From an uncultured Hungatella sp. (GTDB taxonomy: Bacteria > Bacillota > Clostridia > Lachnospirales > Lachnospiraceae), in contig CAUEKH010000090.1 of the NCBI GenBank assembly GCA_959018155.1, positions 1 to 8,523 on the forward strand: 8,523 bases of DNA. The letters are read 5' to 3'. Below the pieces are notes generated by a model. That model was not told the DNA's origin. It saw only the letters and a program-made list of their open reading frames with translations, and searched no databases. Below are positions 1-4,317 of the stretch, in pieces; position 1 is the first letter of the stretch, and the number at the start of each line of letters is the position of its first letter. The position numbers and the translations under genes were made by a program.

Positions 1-620
1 GAAGTCTGTAAAATACGGCTTCCCTCGATGATTCTGTCTGCGACTGACATGGAACCCGACATCAGGGGGGATACCAGAAGCGGAATTAAGTCATCACGGC
101 CCAGCATTTCCCCGCGCTCTTTCTTCTGAAACAGCTTTTGAAACAGCTGATCCGCATTCCAGTCTTTTAAGCGGATGATTTTAACCCGATAAGTATTGAT
201 CCCTTCTCTTAAGACGCTGCGGATGTGCCGGACAGTTGAAGAACAGATAACATACGTCGTAACCGGCACGTGATACGTATAGCTGATGACCGACTCATAC
301 CCCCGGAACCGGCGTAAATCCTCAACCGATAAAGCATCGCTTTCAAATTCAAAATGATGCCATGACCCATCCTCTGCCGTGAAATTGTAATCCTCATTCC
401 ATCTGCGGGCTTCTAAGTAGATCTGTTCGGTTGGTGTGATGAGCGCCATTTTCTGATGGATGCCTAAAAATGGGAGAAGTTCTTCTCCAAAATACTGCAT
501 GGCCTGCTTCATGACCATGTCCTCTAACGGCAGATTATCAGGTATGACAGCCGGTACGACGGTTTCCTTTGAAGCTTTTGACTCTGTAGCCGGATTGCTG
601 TCTGGCTGAGCCTTTTCCAT
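1..620 (-). CDS. PD-(D/E)XK-like (Rpn/transposase-type) protein, 3' end outside window
   Basis: The reading frame is open from an ATG at 620-618 to the left edge (206 codons, no stop), so the C-terminus is missing. A GGAGG at 629-625 sits 4 nt before the ATG, and a promoter lies just upstream. The N-terminus (residues 1-30) is polar and probably disordered. A conserved core follows: WNEDYNF (74-80), HHFEFES (88-94), LRRFRGYES (102-110), then VPVTTYVICSS (118-128), GINTYRVKIIRLKDWNADQLF (start 140) and LIPLLVSPLMSG (178-189). This pattern matches my memory of Lachnospiraceae proteins annotated as hypothetical or as PD-(D/E)XK nuclease family transposases, where an acidic residue followed by an E-x-(Q/E) strand forms the putative active site. 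Here D77 or D84 with E91 and E93 would fill that role. No transposon ends are visible, so this may be a resident gene rather than a mobile one. The coding call is firm; the family call is tentative. Confidence 0.8.
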   Translation of the reverse strand, partial: MEKAQPDSNPATESKASKETVVPAVIPDNLPLEDMVMKQAMQYFGEELLPFLGIHQKMALITPTEQIYLEARRWNEDYNFTAEDGSWHHFEFESDALSVEDLRRFRGYESVISYTYHVPVTTYVICSSTVRHIRSVLREGINTYRVKIIRLKDWNADQLFQKLFQKKERGEMLGRDDLIPLLVSPLMSGSMSVADRIIEGSRILQT

Positions 621-660
621 ATAGCCTCCAATCCCAAGCTATATGAGAACCTCTATCCTC

Positions 661-689
661 ATTATAATATTATTTGATGCGACAGACAA
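661..689 (-). promoter_or_regulatory. Sigma-A-type promoter for the leftward PD-(D/E)XK-like gene
   Basis: Read on the minus strand, TTGTCT (689-684) is followed by a 17-bp spacer and a perfect TATAAT (666-661). The start codon is at 620, so the predicted leader is about 30-35 nt. The -35 matches 4 of 6 consensus bases and the -10 matches 6 of 6. Confidence 0.7.
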
Positions 690-873
690 TAGTTCTGCTT
701 GATTTCATATGATAGATATATTTGATAGTGGGATGTCTTGGTCCGGATGGACAGAAACATCAGATGCCAAAATGGCAGCAGAAAATCTGATAGACAGATT
801 GTGATGACGATGATTCGGGTTCTCATAAAAGAACTGTCATCTGTCAGAGAATGATGAAATATTCCTTAAATGA

Positions 874-902
874 AGTATAACATGGCAGGAGCCGGAAGGC
901 AA
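874..902 (-). promoter_or_regulatory. Possible distal leftward promoter with extended -10
   Basis: On the minus strand TTGCCT (902-897) is followed by a 17-bp spacer and TATACT (879-874), and TG stands one base before the -10, giving an extended -10. Transcription would begin near 867. The RNA would be either a leader of about 250 nt for the PD-(D/E)XK-like gene or a separate non-coding RNA. This rests on motif match only. Confidence 0.4.
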
Positions 903-966
903 ACGGTTTTCGCGTCCGGGGGAGAACCCCATTTTCACCAATCCAATTAATATTTCTGCATATTTG

Positions 967-995
967 TTGAATTTGCCCATATAAAGAACTATAAT
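967..995 (+). promoter_or_regulatory. Promoter of hppA
   Basis: TTGAAT (967-972), a 17-bp spacer and a perfect TATAAT (990-995) lie upstream of hppA. The predicted transcription start near 1002 gives a leader of about 45 nt ending in AAGGAGG (1034-1040), 7 nt before the ATG. The leader is too short for a riboswitch unless transcription also starts further upstream. Confidence 0.75.
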
Positions 996-1047
996 AAAGA
1001 TGTATGTAAACACTTTCAACAAGTCACTGGTATAAGGAGGGGAAACC

Positions 1048-3132
1048 ATGAACGTTATGTATGTCGTAGCAGTTGGTTCATTAGCCGCTCTGATTTTTGC
1101 CGCCTGCATGTATATGCGGGTGAAAAACCAGTCGGAAGGCAGTGCAGAAATGGTTCGAATTTCTACTGCTGTAAGGAAAGGGGCCGGCGCCTATTTGAGG
1201 CGGCAGTACCTCGGTGTCGGGATATTTTTTGCTGTCGTTTTCGTAATTTTACTGTTGATGGCCTTTGGCGGCTTTTTGAGTTTCTTTACGCCATTCGCTT
1301 TTCTGACCGGTGGCTTTTTCTCCGGCCTGTCCGGTTTTATTGGGATGAGAACCGCTACGATGGCAAACTGCCGGACGGCGCAGGGCGCTTCCCAGAGTTT
1401 AAATAAAGGTCTGAAGGTGGCTTTTTCAGCCGGGTCTGTTATGGGCTTTACTGTGGTCGGCTTGGGACTTTTAGACTTAACGATCTGGTACTTTATCCTG
1501 AATACCGTATTTTCTTCTCTGCCGGAGGCAGAACGGATTGGACAGATTACGGCCAACATGCTGACTTTCGGCATGGGCGCTTCCAGTATGGCGCTGTTTG
1601 CCCGTGTGGGAGGCGGAATTTTTACAAAGGCCGCTGATGTGGGCGCGGACCTTGTCGGTAAGGTGGAAGCGGGGATTCCTGAGGATGACCCGAGAAATCC
1701 GGCTGTTATCGCCGACAATGTAGGCGACAATGTGGGTGATGTGGCCGGGATGGGCGCAGACTTATATGAGTCGTACGTCGGTTCCATCGTCTCCACTTCC
1801 GCTCTTGCTGTGGCGGCAGGCTTTGGCGTGAGAGGAGTGGCTGTTCCCATGATGCTTGCGGCTCTCGGAGTAGCGGCCTCTATCATCGGCACATTTTTTG
1901 TAAAAACGAAGGAGGATGCATCTCAGAAGAATCTGCTGAAGGCATTGAGGCTGGGGACGTACATCAGCGCGGTTCTGATCGTTATTGGGGCTTTCTTTGT
2001 GATTCATTTTCTGCTTCCTGGCAATAAAGGGATCTACGTTGCCGTTCTGTCCGGCCTTGTGGCAGGTGTGGCAATCGGCATGATTACGGAATATTTCACG
2101 TCAGATTCGTACCAGCCCACAAGGAAGCTGGCGGATTCCAGTGAGACGGGGGCGGCGACGGTCATTATCAGCGGCCTGTCTCTGGGAATGCTTTCCACAG
2201 TAGCTCCGGTCATCATCGTAGGCGCCTCTGTCCTGATCAGCTATTACTGTTCCGGCGGCGCGGCTGATTTTAATATTGGACTTTACGGAGTGGGGGTATC
2301 CGCTGTCGGAATGCTCTCCACCCTTGGCATTACTCTGGCGACCGATGCCTACGGGCCGATTGCAGACAATGCGGGCGGAATTGCGGAGATGACTCACATG
2401 CCGCCGGAAGTCCGTAACCGTACGGATGCTCTTGACTCTCTTGGAAATACAACCGCAGCTACAGGCAAAGGCTTTGCAATCGGTTCCGCGGCTTTGACAG
2501 CACTGGCCCTGATTGCCTCTTATATTGATAAGGTTCATCAGATAGACCCGGAGATTGCGCTCAATCTTTCGATTACGAATCCCACGGTACTTATCGGGCT
2601 GTTTATCGGCGGTATGCTTCCTTTCCTGTTTGCCGCCCTGACTATGGATGCGGTAGGAAAGGCAGCGCAGTCGATTGTCATTGAGGTGCGCCGTCAGTTT
2701 AAGGAAATCAAAGGTCTGATGGAGGGGAAAGCAGAGCCGGATTACGCCTCCTGTGTCGATATGTGCACCAAATCGGCTCAGAAACTGATGCTGGCGCCTG
2801 CCCTGATTGCAGTTATCATTCCCATTGTGGTCGGCCTTCTTCTCGGTGTCAACGGAGTGGCCGGTCTTCTGGCAGGCAATACGGTAACCGGATTTGTGCT
2901 GGCAGTCATGATGGCCAACGCCGGCGGGGCCTGGGATAACGCCAAAAAGTATATCGAGAGCGGCGCTCATGGCGGCAAGGGCAGTCCCGAACACAAGGCT
3001 GCGGTCGTGGGCGATACGGTAGGCGATCCGTTCAAGGATACGTCAGGTCCGTCTATCAACATTCTGATTAAACTGACTTCGATGGTGTCGATCGTATTTG
3101 CCGGACTGATTGTGGCAGTGCATTTGCTTTAA
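1048..3132 (+). CDS. hppA: K+-stimulated ion-pumping membrane pyrophosphatase
   Basis: This integral membrane enzyme hydrolyses pyrophosphate to phosphate and uses the energy to export Na+ and/or H+. The 694-residue length is normal for the bacterial family, with about 16 hydrophobic segments expected. Signature motifs are all present: DVGADLVGKVE (197-207), the acidic substrate loop PEDDPRNP (211-218), NVGDNVGDVAG (224-234), DLYES (238-242), DAYGPIADNAGG (433-444), and the C-terminal GDTVGDPFKDTSGPS (655-669). GNTTAATGKG (466-475) carries Ala470 and Gly473, the pair typical of K+-dependent enzymes; K+-independent ones have Lys and Thr there. Glu242 in DLYES is the position that Na+-pumping members share. 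The start at 1048 is chosen because AAGGAGG lies 7 nt upstream; Met4 would be too far away. The gene has its own promoter and terminator and appears monocistronic. Family assignment is certain; the ion pumped is inferred. Confidence 0.97.
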   Translation: MNVMYVVAVGSLAALIFAACMYMRVKNQSEGSAEMVRISTAVRKGAGAYLRRQYLGVGIFFAVVFVILLLMAFGGFLSFFTPFAFLTGGFFSGLSGFIGMRTATMANCRTAQGASQSLNKGLKVAFSAGSVMGFTVVGLGLLDLTIWYFILNTVFSSLPEAERIGQITANMLTFGMGASSMALFARVGGGIFTKAADVGADLVGKVEAGIPEDDPRNPAVIADNVGDNVGDVAGMGADLYESYVGSIVSTSALAVAAGFGVRGVAVPMMLAALGVAASIIGTFFVKTKEDASQKNLLKALRLGTYISAVLIVIGAFFVIHFLLPGNKGIYVAVLSGLVAGVAIGMITEYFTSDSYQPTRKLADSSETGAATVIISGLSLGMLSTVAPVIIVGASVLISYYCSGGAADFNIGLYGVGVSAVGMLSTLGITLATDAYGPIADNAGGIAEMTHMPPEVRNRTDALDSLGNTTAATGKGFAIGSAALTALALIASYIDKVHQIDPEIALNLSITNPTVLIGLFIGGMLPFLFAALTMDAVGKAAQSIVIEVRRQFKEIKGLMEGKAEPDYASCVDMCTKSAQKLMLAPALIAVIIPIVVGLLLGVNGVAGLLAGNTVTGFVLAVMMANAGGAWDNAKKYIESGAHGGKGSPEHKAAVVGDTVGDPFKDTSGPSINILIKLTSMVSIVFAGLIVAVHLL

Positions 3133-3193
3133 AATGGCCGACGGAGGCGGGGAGGTTTGGAAATCCGCCATGGAGGGTGATATAAAATAAAAT

Positions 3194-3250
3194 AGCGCGG
3201 GGATGCCGATTTGAGTAAGTCTTAAAACGGCATTCCTGCGCTGTATTTTT
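3194..3250. terminator. Bidirectional rho-independent terminator between convergent genes
   Basis: Arms at 3194-3208 and 3228-3242 form a 15-bp stem with two G-T wobbles and a 19-nt loop. Reading rightward it is followed by GTATTTTT, which ends hppA. Reading leftward the same stem is followed by ATTTTATTTTATA, so it can also stop transcription from the minus-strand regulator/membrane-protein operon. A weaker GGCGG/CCGCC hairpin (3146-3169) precedes it in the hppA 3' untranslated region. Confidence 0.85.
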
Positions 3251-3310
3251 GTGCTGATTGCTTAGATATTGTGCTGATTGCTTTGATACTGCCCTGATTG
3301 CGTCCATATT
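3251..3310. repeat. Three tandem 20-bp degenerate repeats
   Basis: Copies at 3251-3270, 3271-3290 and 3291-3310 share the core CTGATTG at the same offset. The first two differ at only two positions (GTGCTGATTGCTTAGATATT and GTGCTGATTGCTTTGATACT), and the third is more diverged. A fourth, weakly similar stretch may follow from 3311. They lie just right of the hppA terminator hairpin, in the 3' untranslated region of the minus-strand operon. The exact 20-bp period (about two helical turns) could reflect protein binding or simply past replication slippage. Confidence 0.6.
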
Positions 3311-3355
3311 TTACTGTCTGATTCTAGGTTTGCGATATTTTTTAGTTCTGCTGTG

Positions 3356-3371
3356 ACCGGGTTACCGGGTT
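3356..3371. repeat. 8-bp perfect tandem duplication across a stop codon
   Basis: ACCGGGTT occurs twice in direct succession (3356-3363 and 3364-3371). On the minus strand the TAA stop of the membrane-protein gene (3364-3362) spans the junction of the two copies. Confidence 0.8.
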
Positions 3372-3844
3372 GCATCCTCATCTTCCGTCTCTTCTTCCCG
3401 CTTTTCAATCCTCTTTTTCCCAATCCGGTATAAAATGTGGTCGAGAAGGTAAATCAGTCCGCAAACCAGCAGAAAGGTAAAGATTCCGAGGAAAAGACTC
3501 TTCGCAGCCGACCAGTGGTGTCTCGAATAAAAACCGTATCCGACGAAGACTCCGGTTACCAGCGCGCTGACGACATAGAGGATAAATATGGATTTACGGT
3601 TAGCGGCTTCTGCCGTAAAGATATTTCCGTCTTTTACGTCGAGAAAGAGATTGTAAATGGCCGCGGTCATCAGGACAATCCACTGAGGCACAACGTAATA
3701 GAAAGACCAGTTCAGGACGTAAATTTCGATCAAAAAGCACAGTCCGGTCGCCAGAAGCAGAAAGTTCCAGGACTTTTTGGCGTTTTTCAGGCTTTGGAGT
3801 TCCATTCTCTCATCTATGATGCGTTTTTCAAATAAAGATTTCAT
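3362..3844 (-). CDS. Four-helix membrane protein paired with XRE regulator
   Basis: This is a 160-residue protein of unknown function. The start chosen is the ATG at 3844-3842: GGGAGG (3857-3852) lies 7 nt upstream, and the ATG overlaps the regulator's TGA as ATGA, a coupling arrangement. An ATG 15 nt further upstream (3859) would put the binding site inside the gene and is rejected. The N-terminus is charged and helical (FEKRIIDERMELQSLKNAKK, 5-24). Four hydrophobic segments follow at about 26-44, 49-68, 84-106 and 113-138, then a basic stretch (KKRIEKRE) and an acidic tail. It recalls small Clostridia membrane proteins such as the DUF6773 type that are regularly encoded beside a small XRE repressor, but I cannot confirm the family. 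The pairing suggests the membrane protein modulates, or is controlled by, the regulator. No catalytic motif is visible. Confidence 0.85.
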   Translation of the reverse strand: MKSLFEKRIIDERMELQSLKNAKKSWNFLLLATGLCFLIEIYVLNWSFYYVVPQWIVLMTAAIYNLFLDVKDGNIFTAEAANRKSIFILYVVSALVTGVFVGYGFYSRHHWSAAKSLFLGIFTFLLVCGLIYLLDHILYRIGKKRIEKREEETEDEDATR

Positions 3845-4041
3845 TCTGATACCTCCCAAAATAATTCGTCCAGTGTTTTACCGAGTTCCTTACAGATTGC
3901 AATACAGAGATTTAAGGTGGGGTTATAATTGCCGGATTCTATCATGCTGATGGTCTGCCTTGTGACACCGACCCGTTCACCGAGCTGTTCCTGCGATAAA
4001 TCGCGCTCAATGCGGGCCAGCTTCATACGTTTATTTTTCAA
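3841..4041 (-). CDS. Small XRE-family helix-turn-helix transcriptional regulator
   Basis: This 66-residue protein is a single HTH domain of the Cro/C1 type found in many stand-alone Firmicute repressors. The start is most likely TTG at 4041-4039, with AAGGAGG 5 nt upstream. That gives MKNKRMKLARIERDLSQEQL, the usual N-terminus of the family. The ATG at 4104 would add 21 residues with no family resemblance, and the ATG at 4026 lies 20 nt from the binding site. Features are LSQEQLGERVGV (15-26, helix 2), TRQTISMIESGNYNPTL (27-43, recognition helix and following loop) and LGKTLDELFW (53-62). The protein binds DNA as a dimer in the cytoplasm. It is co-transcribed and translationally coupled with the membrane protein downstream. 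It may repress its own promoter (4159-4187) and the divergent lipoprotein operon; the target is inferred from position only. Confidence 0.92.
   Translation of the reverse strand: MKNKRMKLARIERDLSQEQLGERVGVTRQTISMIESGNYNPTLNLCIAICKELGKTLDELFWEVSE
3852..3857 (-). promoter_or_regulatory. Ribosome binding site that fixes the membrane-protein start
   Basis: GGGAGG lies inside the end of the upstream regulator gene, 7 nt before the ATG at 3844. It decides the start in favour of the internal ATG over the one at 3859. Confidence 0.75.
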
Positions 4042-4046
4042 AGGGA

Positions 4047-4053
4047 CCTCCTT
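4047..4053 (-). promoter_or_regulatory. Ribosome binding site that fixes the TTG start of the regulator
   Basis: On the minus strand AAGGAGG is followed by TCCCT and then TTG at 4041. The 5-nt gap and perfect match to the 16S 3' end favour TTG over both neighbouring ATG codons. Confidence 0.75.
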
Positions 4054-4061
4054 TCTGAGAA

Positions 4062-4136
4062 GCCGCTGACGCAGGAGACGATGCAGGGGTAAGCGGCAAT
4101 ACACTCACGGCGCGGTCTGTCTCGTCAGACGGTGCC
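4062..4136 (-). other. Structured 5' leader of the regulator operon
   Basis: The predicted mRNA starts near 4152, so its untranslated leader is about 110 nt, long for a small repressor operon. It contains two inverted repeats. The first (4109-4119 with 4126-4136) is an 11-bp stem with one G-T wobble, one mismatch and a 6-nt loop, close to the 5' end. The second is AGCGGC (4092-4097) with GCCGCT (4062-4067), whose 3' arm in the RNA ends 8 nt before the AAGGAGG. On the plus strand the first hairpin is followed by ATTTTT, so it could instead stop rightward read-through. The structures are seen in the sequence; function is unknown. Confidence 0.45.
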
Positions 4137-4158
4137 ATTTTTCTGTTCCTTTAAATCT

Positions 4159-4187
4159 ATTGTATAATATAAATGATAGAATGTCAA
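4159..4187 (-). promoter_or_regulatory. Near-consensus promoter for the regulator/membrane-protein operon
   Basis: On the minus strand a perfect TTGACA (4187-4182) is followed by a 17-bp spacer and TACAAT (4164-4159, 5 of 6). This is the strongest promoter match in the window, which suits a gene that represses itself. Confidence 0.8.
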
Positions 4188-4234
4188 CTATAATTTACAT
4201 AATGACTGATATATAATGCACGAAAGAAACACAT

Positions 4235-4262
4235 TTGTAAATTTTACAAAATGTGGTAAAAT
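4235..4262 (+). promoter_or_regulatory. Probable promoter of the lipoprotein-DUF1653-uvrC operon
   Basis: TTGTAA (4235-4240), a 16-bp spacer and TAAAAT (4257-4262) form the best rightward promoter I can see in a very AT-rich stretch. Alternatives are a -10 at TACAAT (4276-4281) or TATAAA (4285-4290), both with poor -35 boxes. The chosen -35 lies within an inverted repeat, so a bound repressor would block it. Confidence 0.4.
4237..4247. promoter_or_regulatory. Operator-like palindrome, site 1 (GTAA-N3-TTAC)
   Basis: GTAAATTTTAC is an inverted repeat with a 3-bp centre. It is the core of a longer near-palindrome, CACATTTGTAAA then TTTACAAAATGTG (4230-4255), with one extra base in the right arm. 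It overlaps the probable rightward promoter and lies about 45 bp upstream of the regulator's -35. Confidence 0.45.
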
Positions 4263-4267
4263 ATTAA

Positions 4268-4278
4268 GTAAATGTTAC
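4268..4278. promoter_or_regulatory. Operator-like palindrome, site 2 (GTAA-N3-TTAC)
   Basis: GTAAATGTTAC repeats site 1 with a single base change in the centre. The two centres are 31 bp apart, about three helical turns, so dimers on both sites would face the same side of the DNA. Confidence 0.45.
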
Positions 4279-4317
4279 AATAAGTATAAAACCATATAAG
4301 AAAGAGACAGGTATAAT

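Larger units (their letters stand above)
621..1047. other. 427-bp divergent intergenic region rich in inverted repeats
   Basis: No convincing gene lies between the leftward PD-(D/E)XK-like gene and hppA. The region holds the proximal leftward promoter (661-689), a possible distal leftward promoter (874-902) and the hppA promoter (967-995). Between them are short inverted repeats: GTCC/GGAC at 741-752, TGCCA/TGGCA at 765-777, a compound hairpin at about 793-845 with GTTCT/AGAAC at its tip, CCGGA/TCCGG at 892-919, and GGGG/CCCC at 919-930 followed by ATTTT. A leftward transcript from the distal promoter would contain the first three. I do not recognise a known riboswitch or small-RNA family. 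Confidence 0.6.

Noticed and set aside
660..826. Minus-strand frame of about 54 codons starting MRTRIIVITI in the intergenic region
   Set aside because: There is no ribosome binding site before the ATG, the frame ends in the -10 box of the next promoter, and the composition looks random.
795..850. Possible fluoride riboswitch before the pyrophosphatase gene (GATG and TTC motifs)
   Set aside because: The conserved pseudoknot arrangement with an AAAC loop and GGCTGATG-like segment is not there.
885..935. Possible c-di-GMP (GEMM) riboswitch because of GGCAAAC near the hppA promoter
   Set aside because: The paired GACGCAAAGC element is missing on the same strand, and the stretch lies upstream of the hppA promoter, so it would not be in that mRNA.
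837..1109. Minus-strand 90-codon open frame across the hppA promoter and start
   Set aside because: It begins inside hppA, crosses that gene's promoter, has no ribosome binding site and resembles no known protein.
2101..2994. Minus-strand 297-codon frame inside hppA
   Set aside because: It is a long antisense frame, rich in His, Arg and Cys, opposite conserved pyrophosphatase motifs; nothing supports translation.
3068..3307. Minus-strand 79-codon frame over the hppA 3' end and terminator
   Set aside because: It runs through the terminator hairpin and the 20-bp repeats and has no ribosome binding site.
3437..3835. Plus-strand 132-codon frame opposite the membrane protein
   Set aside because: It is the antisense shadow of a protein with clear transmembrane segments, and has no ribosome binding site or recognisable domain.
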